This document shows positions 11,901 to 24,146 of a stretch of DNA of 64,000 nt, piece after piece. Source of the stretch: Apiotrichum sp. Y4204 (Eukaryota > Basidiomycota > Tremellomycetes > Trichosporonales > Trichosporonaceae); NCBI GenBank assembly GCA_025531455.1, contig JAMYHL010000018.1, positions 596,365 to 660,364 of the forward strand. The letters are read 5' to 3'. The notes beneath the pieces are model-generated. The model did no database searches, had not been told where the DNA came from, and saw only the letters and a program-made list of their open reading frames with translations. A program made the position numbers and the translations under genes. Position 1 is the stretch's first letter; each line of letters starts with the position of its first letter.

Positions 11901-13794
11901 CAGCTGGCTGCACGCGCTTCATGGCATGGTGCATGGTGCATATCGCGATAACACATGCACCAGGGCATGCATGTGGGCTGCGTTTTTGGTCCTTCCTCCT
12001 TGCACCGCACGCAGTCCGCAGCACCTGGCGCGCATGCTCACCCGGAGCTCTGCCGACGCGGGGGGTCGCCGGATATCGGAAAGCATGCGTCCTCTGTGGG
12101 CTAGTTACCAGCCTAGCTAACTCCGTATCTGTCGCGATCCTCCGGTCGGCCCTTTTCGGAGCCAATCAATGATGGAATTGAAGGGTCCACAATCTGTTCC
12201 GAGAATGGCCCTTCTTTTTCGCTGGCGTGCTCTACGCGGCTTTGGCTTTCGTATCTCTCTCTTTAGCTCTCTGGCAGGCTAGTCTAATCTGCCTATCAGC
12301 GTCGCACAACCTTCATCCCCGCGGGCCGATACCCCGCGCCAACCAGATAGCTGGAGTCTGGGGACCCCCTAATCTTCAATCTCGGCATCGTTGCGATGGC
12401 TCTGGGACTTGGCTCCACGATCAGTGCTTCGACATCGGCCAATGGCTATCGCTCTCGGGGGAAGCAAAGTGACTAGCTCAAAGCTGGGAACTGCACAGGA
12501 GCTACAGATGCGCACTACTTGTCGTGCGATCTAGCGTCGGCAATGCATGCAGATTGCGCTACCTATCACTTGATCACGGATCGCACACAGGGAAGATCAT
12601 CAGATCAGCAGGGGCTAGGAGACTAACCCCGCTCGCCCCATGTCCTCCCTGCATCTGCCATCTCGTATCTATAGGTCTGATGGTGGAGGGGCAAGGTAGT
12701 ATATACCCGCAATGTCTCGACTAGACTCGGGTAGAGTGTCCTGGTGGAGGCACAGCGGAACCGTTACCCGGTTGTGCAGGATATGGTGCCCCATCGGCTC
12801 GCAGGTCGCGACCTCGCCAGAGTCGCCTCCATCGACTGTTCGACTCGGCAGCGGGAGTGGGCCCCGCGTTTCCGGCGAATGAAACCCTGCAACAGGTGCA
12901 CCGGTTGTGCGAAAAATGGCCCGACAAAGTTTGGTGCGGGTGTGTACGGGACGCTGCGTGCCGCGTGTGTGCCATGAGATCTGCACTCTGCGTACTCTGC
13001 AGCCTGGCTTGGTCTGGCCGCAGGGACGCAGGGCCGGCGTGACTACAGTGACGCCGTGATGCTACGGCGGTACGATGGGGCTGGACCAGTACAACAGTAC
13101 AACGGCTGCCTCGGCTTGCTCGGTGACATGATTGCTGCAAGACGGATATAGCATAGTAGCATGCGGTGAGCCGCGGCAGCATGTGCTGCGCGCGGCAGTG
13201 GGCGGCAAATCTGCAGCTTTCTACAGTGCCGCAGTGGCGCAGCGGCCTGCTGCCGCTGGCGAGCATGGCCAGCTGGCTCCAGACTGCGGCTGGACTGTGG
13301 TTAATATGCCATGTGCCGAGACAACAATGCTGGACCGAGACACCGCCACTCGCTCCCCGGTGGCCGGTGGCGGTGATTCCGGAGCGGCGGCCGGCGAGGT
13401 GAACGCCTCGCTGATCGCCGAGCAGTTCCTTCTGATGGAAAGATCGGAAGACTGCGCCCATCTCCGTCCATCTGCACGATGCGAATGCACTTCGGGAAGT
13501 TAATCGATCCAAGTCGCAGAACCACAGCTCGCAGAAGCTCTAGAACGTGACACGCAGTGTACGGAAGACGCCGAATGCGGAGATCGTCTCCTTGTGTGCC
13601 GTTCCATTATCCCGATACCGCGCTCATTCTGCACAGCCAGCTGCGTCACAAACTCTCCGTGGCTCCACTCCCCACAACTCTCCATACACCGCCATGTTCC
13701 ATCCGCTGGCGGTCGTTTGCCATTCGGCGCCACTCGTCGCTTACGCGCTTACTGCTCGCGCCACTCATCGCATATGCCGCCACCGATCTACTGA

Positions 13795-13905
13795 TGGCAT
13801 CCCAGATCCAGATGAAATCCAGATGAAATCCCAATCACATCAATCCCAATCCACATCAGTCCCAATCGGGCTCGCTAGTCGCTAGCTCGCTAGCTCGATC
13901 TCGAT
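13795..13905. repeat. Two adjacent slippage repeats
   Basis: First, CCAGATGAAATC-like units grade into CAATCC/CACATCA units (about 13800-13868). They are followed by GCTAGTC and GCTAGCTC units (about 13870-13905). Both sets are imperfect and non-coding. Confidence 0.6.
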
Positions 13906-15045
13906 TTATCCGCATGCCGCCACTGCCACGTCACGCTAAGCGGGATGACCTTCCAAAACCGCGGCCATACTCTAGCAATAACGATCATTCACATTGAGCT
14001 CAATGAATGCATCGGCCCACCTGGCCATCGCATCTCGAATCTGGTGCTCCGCATCACATGAGCTGAGCCCCACAACGTGATTCGTACGGACCTCACATCC
14101 CCAGACTTGCAGACTAAGCCAAGCTCCACCGGTCCTCATGCTACGCACATTGCGGCTCCAACCCCAACCCCAGAACCACTCCATCGCCGCACCCTGTTGC
14201 CCAGCTCGCCCCGCAACCCCGTGACTCCACTCACAACCCTGTGGGGCAGCTCGGCGCGTATTGCGATCACTCCGCGCACAACACTGGTCATGTGAGCTGC
14301 TGGTGGCGCTGCGTGCTCCGGTCGGCGTTCGATCCCGGACTCCGCGGGATATCGCCGGAAGTACCATGCCAAGCGTTTGAGGATCTCGCGTTCGGCTCAA
14401 AAGCTTGGGAGCTTGCTGTTAATTACACCTGGGGAATGCTGAGCGAAAAATGACCCGAGAACTGAATGCAACCTGACGACGGGGAAGCGAAGCGCAGCCG
14501 CAAGCGCGCGCATGAAAGACGCTGATCCACTAACACTAGCCCCGGAGATGCATTCTCCGCTGCGAGCTCCGACAATGACTTCATCACGTGCGGGTGCTGG
14601 AATGTGGGTAGATGTGGAGCATGTGGGGAATGTGGGCGGCTGCTGGACTGCGGAGCTTGGCCCTGCAGCTGGCGGCGGTGGCAGCAGTCAGCCAGCAACT
14701 TCGGCGCTCTTCCATCTGCGCGCCGCGGAGAAAGGAAGCAAGAGCATGGAACCACCGAGCTGGAAGCCTGGAAGCGTCGGCACAGGGCACGCCGAGCATG
14801 CCGAGGGGCTCCCGATCAGCCGCGGAGGGCGCGGACATCCCGACCACTGGCGCCGTGAGGCCGACTCGGGTAGTTTGGTACTCTGGTCAGCAGTCCGGGG
14901 TAAACTGACAGCATGACAGCGATCCAGCGATCGTTCAGTCAGATCAGTCAGATCGCCCACGCGGCGGCATGGCATCTGCGTATTTTGTGGCGGAATAGAG
15001 CACACGTCGAATGTGGCAGGCATGTCGAGTGTGGCATGACATAGC

Positions 15046-15085
15046 GATGTTTGACATTCTGACATTCTGACATATCTGATCTGAC
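15046..15085. repeat. GACATTCT-type repeat
   Basis: Imperfect tandem GACATTCT, then GACATATCT and GATCTGACA units. Non-coding. Confidence 0.65.
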
Positions 15086-15989
15086 ACCATGCCTCGCACC
15101 GCCCGGCCGCGCCGCCGACAGCCGCCGTCGAGAGCCGGGAGCGGCGAGCCGAGCGCCGAGAGTCCCGACACTGCCGAGAACCCCGACGGCCCGACACGCC
15201 GGCGGCCAACTTCCCGTGCTCCGATCGACCTCGATCGACATGCGCCGCGCACATGGCCGATCGCGTGAAGTATACAGGCGTGATCTTGATTTTTGATCTT
15301 GACTCTTGATTCTTTATTCCTGATTATGATCGATCGAGAGGCGCGTGGATATCGTTATCGGTGAGTACCCATGCGGCTACCGAGCTGCTGATCGCGACGC
15401 GTCCGGCGTCGGGTGTTGGCGCCAGGGGCGGGCGCGTGATCTTGGAAAAGCCAGGCGTTCGATCGCGTCGAGGAGAGGTCCGCATTCCTCGGCGTGGCGT
15501 TTGGAGTCGGCGTTGGGGAGATCGGGGCCGTCGGCGATGTGAAGATGGGATGTAATGTGATCTGTTGGAGAAGGACTGTGGCGAAGTTGTGCCAGGAGAG
15601 TTGTGCCAAATCTTGTCACTCATGCTGAACTTCATCTACTTTAACTGACATCGCTCACGATTGACGCTGTAGGGCTTTACAGTTGACCAGACCGATTGAC
15701 TAACGGAGCGTGCTCGCTGGAAAAGGGCGAGATCGTGTTGGAGTCTGATCACATCTACACGAGACCCGGCTGGTGGGAGCGAGCCGGCGACGTGCTACAC
15801 CGCCCTCTGCCTCGTGTTGGTGGCAACGGATACTAAAGTCCTCTTCCCGGCACGTTAGTGGCAGCCCCTCACAGGTATACTCGCTCGTCTCTGGGCTCTG
15901 GGCATATGCCCTGGCCGTGCAGTCGGTGATGTCTGCTCGGAGAAGAGGGGAAAGAGGCTCTGCAACAGGTCGTGGCAGACCTAGGAAGA

Positions 15990-16052
15990 GGAGATGAAAA
16001 ATAATGGAGAATTAATAAACCGACCAAATATAATAAAATATAGAACAAGACC
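15990..16052. other. Local A/T-rich island
   Basis: This 60-bp stretch is clearly richer in A and T than anything nearby, with AATTAATAA and ATATAATAAAATATA. It lies about 340 bp upstream of the tRNA-Gly gene. It might be a nucleosome-depleted element, an origin-like element, or chance. Confidence 0.45.
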
Positions 16053-16388
16053 AAGACGACACCGACGCAGAAGTGACTCAATCGCATGCCAGAGACTGAC
16101 AAAAGCGACAGCGAAGGTTCTGCCTGGAAGTGAAGTATTACCCCGGAAAGACGGTTGCCTCTGAACTGGTCCTGCCCTCTTAGCGATGTCCGTAGCCATG
16201 ACGCATCCTCAAACTTGACGCTCCGTCCCTGCCACCTCTCCACGTGCGTACAACAAGCAAAGCAGACTCCCCACTTTCCGCCGGCATGGTGTGATGACAA
16301 TTGACGAGGCCGAAAAAAAAAATCAGTCTCGAAACGCACCACCCCCACTGTCCGCACACGACCACCCTTCTGCTACTCCGACATCACA

Positions 16389-16459
16389 ACATCGTTGGTG
16401 AAACGGTATCATGCGTCGTTGCCATCGACGCGGCAGGGGTTCGACTCCCTTACGATGTA
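16389..16459 (+). tRNA. tRNA-Gly (anticodon GCC)
   Basis: The 71-nt sequence folds into a complete cloverleaf. The acceptor stem is seven Watson-Crick pairs (16389-16395 with 16452-16458), followed by discriminator A at 16459. The D arm is GTGA/TCAT around a seven-base loop with GG. The anticodon stem is CGTCG/CGACG with loop TTGCCAT, giving anticodon GCC. The variable loop is four bases, and the T arm is AGGGG/CCCTT with loop TTCGACT. The internal promoter elements are intact: A box at 16396-16406 and B box GGTTCGACTCC at 16438-16448. There is no intron. It reads GGC and GGT codons. It stands alone in a large gene-poor region. Confidence 0.97.
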
Positions 16460-16461
16460 GC

Positions 16462-16466
16462 TTTTT
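16462..16466 (+). terminator. RNA polymerase III terminator (T5)
   Basis: A run of five T on the sense strand begins two bases after the tRNA-Gly gene, the expected polymerase III stop signal. Confidence 0.85.
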
Positions 16467-19400
16467 CGTGTTCTGTGGGTCCCGGAGGGTCCAGGAGTGG
16501 TCGGTGAACGGCGGTAATGGCGGCCGGGAGTGTGAGGAGACTGTGCTGCGCCGAGAGGCCGGTTCGCGTCGAGGTCTTCGTGAGGGTTTTGCGCCTCGCT
16601 CCGCTCAATACAACTGCGATGATTGGGCTAGATGAGGATCATTCTCTCAACGGCTCTCCTCGCACGGGGGCGTTTCTCTCTCAACTAGTCCAGCAAAAGC
16701 ACAATCACGCAGGACGCAAATTTGCCACGAGCGCAAAACTTCACGCCACACATGGGAGGTGCAGGGCGGGCAGGGCGCGTACATTATGCGTTCAGAGAAC
16801 ACGAAGATTATGACAGAAGGGAGACAAGCTACAATCCTGATGGAGACCAGATGCCCTTCTCAGGACACACCGTCCTGGCGAATTGCAGGAGTTCACGAGT
16901 GGCGTCACAGGGCGACAAGGGAGAAAGCGAGATTCTCGCATAGCCTTGATTTCAGAGGGAGGACTCTGCGGAAGTATCACTATCGCTCGACATGTAACTC
17001 TACCTGTGGATGTGCATATCACAGCGACGAAGAGCACAATGTGACGGTGCGCGGCCAGGAATGGAAGTTACTTCAGCTGCGACGTTCGCGTTCCTCCGCC
17101 ACACTCGGAATCCGCCACTGCGCGCCACATACTGTAGCTACCCCTCCACCCCTCGATCTCTGTCCCCTCTAACATGGATTCCCCGGACGCGGAGTAGGCA
17201 GCCCCACTGTGACGCGTGGCGGAGGGGTAGAGTGAACTGTGGCAGGTACGAAACGTGCCGTTGTTGGAGGGTTAGACAGTGAGACTGCGTAGCCCGTGGC
17301 GGACTGCGCTTGAACTTGGAGTGCAATCACATTGCAGCGGCGACGAAGTGTAGCGTGAGCGTGTTTATCATCCACTGGAAGGGGACCATCGCTTTTGCAC
17401 AGGGTATGGCCTGACAGACTAGGAGAGGTACTTGAGTCTGCGCCCCATGGAGTTGGCGGGGAAAGAGGTGGTCGTGTGAGCGCTGTATGCGTTTCGCACA
17501 CTCATTACTGTACCACAGGTTGGTCAGTGATCTCGGGTTTCGAGTTAATTTCGATATCTTCTCTCATTATACCGCGTTTTCTGCAGTATTCCACCATTTC
17601 TCTCATCCCACAAGGACACAGCCCCGCAGCCCAGTTCCCCGAAGCCGCATTGCTCTCATTCGAAGTCATACGGTTCAGCATGTTTCGGAGTCGGGGACTG
17701 AAGTACTGTAGGGGGAAAGATGGTCCGGCCGCCATGTGCCACAATGCAGCACATGGACGACCCGTCGCGGAGCGACGGAGCTACGAAGCTGGCATTGGTA
17801 GTGAAGTCGCGGTGAACGCCACGAGCACAGCACTTGACTCGACCGCACGTATCGAAGCAGGTATGTTCCTCCTCGTAGCCCCTCGCCCTCACACCGCCAA
17901 GCCGTGTCGTGGATGGCCAGACCATTGATGTCAGGACTAGTACCCAGATGTTTCCGGGACGTTTCAGCACACGAGGTGCCAATACTTCTGCCTGGGTCTC
18001 GACGCGTCCACGCAATCAGTCTGAGTAGATCAACAAATCTGCACGCCAGCTGGAGCCAATGAACACGCAGCTACTGGCCAGGACGGTCACGCGGTACAGC
18101 CCAGCAAGAGCTGATCTCGAGAATCTCAAGATCTCTAGAGCCGGCCGAGGAACGACGACGACGACAATCCAACAATAGAAATGAAACAATCATGAAAATG
18201 GACGCACCAAATCGCGGAATGCGACGACGCGTCCGAAATGAATTCATGTGGTGCACTAATGGCCCCAAATACCTGTCCAATTCCAGTCTACCAATCGTCG
18301 TCGTCGTCAAGACATTGAAGAGAGCGCCGGGCTAATGCCAGAGAAGCAGAACACCCACCGGTCACGACGCCGAACGCACCATACGCATGGCCTCATGGCC
18401 TCATGGCGGGACGGGACGCAATCCAGGGAGCGTGTCGCAGTCGCAGGCCGCGAACTCGCGAATCCGCAAAACTGGCGCGACATGCCGGCAGCGTGCCTGT
18501 GCCGGAAGGAAGGGTGAGGGGTGGGATGGGGTATGGGGGAGCCGGTCGCGGGCCGTTTGCAGTCTTGCACTGCCTAGACTATCAGAAGAGATTGTACGGC
18601 TCGGTTTTTGTAGCCCGGACCCTATACGGATGCGTTTGGCGTTTGAGGTCTCGGAGGTAAATGTATCACTACCACTCGTGAAGGACGATGCAGCAGCGAT
18701 ATTTTGATACTCTTCGTGAGTGGTTGCAGAACATTGCACAGCACATAGCGAATTCAGGACCGATGACCGCGATTCCGCCGGGTCGCGCATCGGGGAGCTT
18801 TCGAGAGGGCGAGGTCCGCTTTCCATGGTCCTGGCGAGCAACGACTGCGCTGGGTCCCGAGCTGCCGAGGCGTTTCAGTACATTACAGCACAACAGCCTC
18901 ATCCAGCACTGCCTATATCTCGAACTCATCGCCAACCCTTATCTGCATAGCTGGGAGCCCGTCGGAGGCCCCGAAACACGCATCTACGGAGCGGTGCACG
19001 GAGCAGGTGCATCCGCCCCGCCCCGTCTGTTCACCCGCGAGCGCGTACAAGGAGTACGCCGCGCCGCGCGGCGCCGCACGCGCCGCGCTGCAGCTGGCCC
19101 CCGTGTCCCCTGTGCCCCGATTCGCGACGTGCGGTAGCAGGAACGAGGGAAAGGTACAGACAGTATCAGTTCGTATATTCTTGGTCTGGACGCTAACTGC
19201 GGGCCTCGAATTCGGATCTATCCACTACTGCATGCCGGCATCCAGCATGGTCTGTATCAGGCTTGGTGCGAGGTGTCGAGGCCCGAGGACGGAGACTGAG
19301 ATCCCGAGAGGAGGTCAACGCTGTCCAGACACCAGACTTTCGGAGCGGAGGGAAGAGAACAACCCTCCGCGCTCCGCGCGCCGCTCCGTACTCCGTCCAC

Positions 19401-20484
19401 CGCGACCTCCTAGCCCAAAAGTCAGGACGGGGTCAAAGTCACCGATCTGCCATGCAAGCTGCAAATCTGCACGAAGATGGGGATGACGACGCGACCTCGG
19501 TGTCGCGCGTTTGAGGGGCCTGGTGGACACATGATCTGGACACTGATATCCGATGAGATCTCGGGAGGAGGGGGATGGAGGTTCCTTGGAATAGGGCCGT
19601 TGGGAAGTAGTGCGGGCAGGAGGGGATCTGTCGACGTCCTGGGCTTGTCATGTCCTGTGTTTCATGATTCCACGACCGCCAGTAGGATGTGGGCCTTTGG
19701 GGTCTGGAAGATGGCTAGGACTAGAAATGAGCATCCGTATCAGTGAGTGTCAGAACAGTATCAGTTGGTTCAGTAGTCGTTATCACGGACTCTGTACGGT
19801 ATCAGTCGCTTCGCGCAGTGCTTATCACAGGTCGCGAGGTAGCAGGGTGGTATCAAAGTGAAAGGCTCCGTCGCGAGCGCGACGCGATCGTCGATCACTC
19901 CAGACTCAGACTCACGCGTCCAGTCTCAATCTCAACCAACTCCAACTCCCAAACAAAGCACCAAGCCCCTCCCTACAACAGCACCAGCTCGCTGTCGCCC
20001 CAACTCGACATGTTCTATTTCCACCCGCCGAGCCCACCGGTGATAAAGTTGGGTTGGTCGCCCCGGACGCAGGGTCGCCGCGTCTAACTGTGATTCTTCT
20101 GAGAGACCATCCTCGTCGCAGGTAATGTACTCGGGCCGGGGCCGTTCCGGTACCCTTTGCGGCTGGTGTGAACCTTCGCTGGCCGGTCTGCCCTTTTCTT
20201 TCCGTATCACCTTATCACTAACACAATCTGACTGCCACACGTCTCGCACGTTGTCATGTCGCCATACGCCATATGCATCCGGCGTCTACCATGCCACCCT
20301 CCTACTGCTACGATACTCTACTGAATGCTGTACTGTATATACGAAATTACTAACTGTGGACAAAGGCTCAAAGGCTCAAACATGACTAGCACACAACTGC
20401 ACGCTCAATGGAACTTTCGCGGCTCCAGGCGGTATACTACAAGACTTACTCCAGACCCACACGATTCCTTAGACTAATTTCGTT

Positions 20485-21700
20485 TTAGAGACCGCTGTCG
20501 GTCAGGCGCGGGCGCTTCGACTGCGCTTTGGGGGTGACGTCGGACTGGCCAGTACTCGCATTCATGCTCTCGGTGAAGAGCAGACCGCGGCGCGGCTCGA
20601 CAGCCACAAAGTCTTCGTCGTCCGACTCGGAGTCGTCCTCCATCTCGTCATGTGAGCGCCGACGGCGCGGGGGCTCGGGCGAGGCCTTTGTCGGCCAGAG
20701 GAGACGAGGTGGGGGACACGGGTGCGCCTCGTAGTCTGGGTGGTCGGGGTCAAGGTCTGCGGGCGCATATGGCGCATTCGGGGGAATGAATGGGTTGGCA
20801 AACACCTTTTTCGCGCCGCGGAAGACATACGTGACGAGCGGGTGGTCTTCGCTCGTCGGACGGGCACGGACAACCTCGCCAGGCTTGGAGAGGAAGGGGT
20901 TGTCCACCTCGTCCATCATCTGTTTACGCCGCTGTGCGGTACGCGACGACTCGGGGGATTCGGGGACAAGCATGCGCACAGCCTGCTTGCGTGGCCGTGC
21001 GCGCGGGTGTGGTGACAGCGAGCGCTGCGCGTCGGGACGCAACAGCTGTGGAATGTATCGAGTTTCGGTTCCTGGCGAGCGCGGGTCTGATGGCCGCACA
21101 TATGGTCCAGTGTACGGCGCGTCGTCCAGGAATGGATTCCCATGTCCGTGTGCGCCGCGTAGCCCTCCTCCCATGCCGATCCCTGGGCCGAGGCGTGCTC
21201 CAAAGATTGCGGGCTGTGCCGAGGGTCCCATGTGGAAACCCATCTGCTGCGCAAATAATAGTCCTGGACGACGGCGGACGACGGACGCCGGTTCTGAGCT
21301 CTCGGCAGCATGGGAAAGAACAAACGTCGTGTGTCCCGACGGCGACGGCGGGGAAGTGGTGTGGTCGCGCTCCTCATCGTCGGCCGGTGCCGACTTGCGT
21401 TTACGAGGGAGTGTCTGAGGGGTCGGAAGGTGGAGCGAGTCTGTCGTTGCGGCGGTCTTGTCGCCAGGTTTCCGACGCTGAGTGACTGGTGTCGGCAGAT
21501 GAGTGTGCTGGGTGTTGTGGTCGGGTGTGGGAAAGCTGTGTGTGTGAGTAGAAGTCCCTGATGACGAAGAGAGAAAAAGAAAAAGAAAAACAGTAACAGC
21601 CGCGTACTCACCCCATTACGTCAAGAGCACGACCGCGGCGGCGGCGCTCAACGGTGCGCGGGACGTCGAGCATCCGCGAGTCGTGTGCCGGGGACTGCAT
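20485..21700 (-). CDS. Unknown acidic/basic low-complexity protein
   Basis: Two exons, 21612-21700 and 20485-21535, give 379 residues. The 76-bp intron has donor GTGAGT and acceptor CAG; an alternative acceptor a few codons upstream would break the frame. The product starts with an Arg-rich segment (RTVERRRRGRALDVMG). It contains a nuclear-localisation-like LPRKRKSAP and a better-conserved-looking core with DNPFLSKPGE and VTYVFRGAKKVFANPF. It ends in an acidic stretch (DDSESDDEDFV) and KAQSKRPRLTDSGL. I do not recognise a family. The mix of basic clusters, acidic tract and repeated NPF(L) motifs suggests a nuclear or regulatory protein, but that is inference. Confidence 0.7.
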
Positions 21701-22385
21701 TCCGAGAGGTGGTAGCGAGGTCGAGAGGGGAGGGAAATGAGTGCGCGGTGCGGATGCGGTCGGTGGGTGCACCACAAACGACGAGTGCCGGGTTCCCACG
21801 AGGTTGGGAGGCGAAAGAGAGTGAAAGGAGTGGAACGGCCAGCGGTCCACTGTTGTCGAAGTGAGCCCCTTCCAGAGGGGATGAGTTTTGTCGAAGAGGG
21901 GGAGGGAGATGGGAATGCGAGACGGAGAGGAGATATGCGAGGATGAGAGAGGTGTGGAGGATGCGCAATGGATGCTGTATCAAGAGTAAAAGTTTGTAGA
22001 GTAATGTTGGTTGTTGAATGGGAGAGAGTGAGAGCAAAAGGGGGAGAGAGAGAGAAGGAGAGAGGAATGGGAGAGGTAACGCGTCGAGAGGTGTGTGAAG
22101 CTGTGAAGGCTGGCAGCCTTGGGATGGAATCATCAGGGTCCAAATGACTGGACTAATTGACAAGCCATCTCTCAAAGATATTAGGTAATATGAACCAGTA
22201 CAATGGGACGCTGGAAATGATAGCAAAATACTTCTGTACCCCCCATCTCCAATCCACACAGATCATCATTAATACGTGTCATTACGCTCTGCTGCTCTTA
22301 TACGTGTAATTTTAATTTTGATTCGAGGCGCGTCCAGCCATTTTTCATGTCTGCTTGGCGTTTGCTCTGCTCCTCCGCCTACGCG

Positions 22386-22739
22386 TCAGCCGTTTTGGGC
22401 TAAAATGAGCACACACCACCCAGCCAGAAAGTTGGCGCATTTACGACCCTGAACGGAATAGGGTCCAGGGCCCGTCCGACGGGTTGGCGTTTCAACGCGT
22501 TGCGGGGGTCCGTGCGAGCGTGAGGGAGGGGTGGTTGGGGACCCAACAAGAAGGAAGAGGAGAGATGATTGGCTGTGGTGCATAGGGGTGCCATTGTAGG
22601 AGAACGGCAAGACAGCCGCAGCCACCAGGATGAGGAGCAATAGGGCCAGCAAGGCTATACGGAAACGCGAGCCGGAAGAAGAAGGAGCAGGAGCAGAGGA
22701 TAGTCTAAATGCAGACCTGAGCCTCAGGGGCAGCAGCAT
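22386..22739 (-). CDS. Possible small single-pass membrane protein (weak)
   Basis: The frame encodes 117 residues. Residues about 26-48 form a hydrophobic stretch of Ala, Leu, Ile and Val flanked by Arg, as in a signal anchor. The rest is Ser/Pro/Arg-rich. I do not recognise a family, and the open frame could be chance in GC-rich DNA. It is listed only because of the clear hydrophobic segment. Confidence 0.15.
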   Translation of the reverse strand: MLLPLRLRSAFRLSSAPAPSSSGSRFRIALLALLLLILVAAAVLPFSYNGTPMHHSQSSLLFLLVGSPTTPPSRSHGPPQRVETPTRRTGPGPYSVQGRKCANFLAGWCVLILAQNG

Positions 22740-24094
22740 TCAAGAAAACGCGCCTCGGGGCTAGCTTCCGGGATGGCATGCCACGCACGCGCCGCGCCCT
22801 GCGTACTCCTAAAAACACCAGTCGTGCAGCCTTCTCGGGCAGACCCACCATCTGTGCATTCTCCTGTGTTGTTTTGGAGCACAAGAGCGGCTTGGGAGCT
22901 GGGAGCTCGCCGCCCTTCTTCGCAGCGAATCTGTATCCCGATCTATTCTGCACGGACACCAATCCACGTCGTGTGGTTGCAAGGGGCCTCGTCCGCGTAA
23001 AAGCTTGTACCGAGTGTAGTGTGTGTCTCCTCCTTGGTCGCTACAGCGCGTTATGCCAGGTCAGGTACCAGGAGAAAACCAGGGAAGGCGGTTAACGGCA
23101 AAGGAACCCAGCGACCCGAGCCAGAGCCAGTAGCATGTCGCCAGAGTGGCAGGGAAACCCCGGTCCGCGTCAACCCTTACCGCGTCGGCGGCGGAACACG
23201 CTCACATACCACACACAGATGCGCACTCACTAGTAGATCTATCCTTCCCCCCCCCCTCTTTCGCGGTACCGGGGTGTTGTGCCCCTGGTTGTTGTATGCT
23301 TCTGGGTCCACACCCCCTCTAACTGTTCCTGCCCGAGACTCTCTGTCCTTTTACCCCTTGCACTAAGCCTCGATTCCTCGTGGAGCCAATGATTGGAATC
23401 CAGCGCCAGGTTGTCTGCTGCCCAGCCTTGTGTGTGCGCCCCCCTGGTGCTATTTGCGCGAGATCCGGGTCCACACACTGAGAAAAGGAGTCTTTTTACC
23501 CTGTTACCCCTGGCTGCACGGCTGACCCGCCGTCGCTGGCGGCTTCTCTCCCGCCCCCATGGCCCCATCATCCATCCTCCTCACAAGGTGCACCGCTGGT
23601 CTGTGCGCTTTTCTTCTTCGCTGTTTCTAGCGGCGGCTCGTATGTCCCGCCCCCCTTGTGGCCCCTCACCTCCCCCCTCTCCCTCCCCCATTCTGTGGTG
23701 CAGCATTTTATATACCCTCCTTTGCTCACCATCCATTCTTGTCTCTTCCCCATCCACCGTTCTCCATCCCACCGTTCACCTCTTCCTTTCGGGTCGCTTG
23801 TCAACCTGCCTTTGGCGCCGTCTGCGACGGTCTTTACACTCTTTGCGTCTCCAAGCGTGCAGGTCACTTTGGAAACACCTATCCCCTCCCCCCGTCTCCG
23901 CCCAACTCTTTCAGCTCGCGACCACACCGACAACGACCCACGTCCGTCACGTCTCGTTTCTCCCCCCAATTCCCAGTCGGTACCCATCTCCGCCTACCCA
24001 TCCATATCCATCTCGGCACTACAGCAGCCCTCGACCCCAGTATACCTGTACTCGACGATCCGACCTGTCTGTCCTTGACGCCTTACGACTTGCT

Positions 24095-24100
24095 TATAAG
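24095..24100 (+). promoter_or_regulatory. TATA-like element before the lyase gene
   Basis: TATAAG lies 47-52 bases before the start codon, directly after the long C/T-rich tract. If it is used, the transcript leader would be only about 20-25 bases. The position is plausible but unproven. Confidence 0.35.
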
Positions 24101-24146
24101 CATCCCCTTCCCTTATCTCTAATAACAACACCTGTCAACTATCAGC

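Larger units (their letters stand above)
9751..20484. other. 10.7-kb gene-poor region containing a tRNA gene
   Basis: Apart from the tRNA-Gly gene at 16389, nothing in this stretch can be supported as a gene. Open frames up to 263 codons occur (for example 12721-13512 minus) but have random-looking composition, no domain signature and no matching splice structure. The DNA is less GC-rich than the genes, and contains short slippage repeats and scattered GCATGC motifs. It may hold long non-coding RNAs, an origin, or centromeric or other heterochromatic DNA. None of these can be shown from sequence alone. Confidence 0.5.
21701..24146. promoter_or_regulatory. Shared upstream region of two divergent genes
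   Basis: This 2.4-kb spacer separates divergent start codons. Its left part (21701-22140) is G/A-rich on the plus strand and so pyrimidine-rich for the minus-strand gene. Its right part (about 23550-24090) is C/T-rich on the plus strand before the lyase gene. The middle (22150-22400) is richer in A and T. A short frame with one hydrophobic segment (22386-22739) is listed separately. No other coding sequence is supported. Confidence 0.5.

Noticed and set aside
12721..13512. 263-codon minus-strand frame in the gene desert
   Set aside because: No domain, no hydrophobic patterning and unusually many Cys, His and Trp, as in translated non-coding DNA. No splice partner was found.
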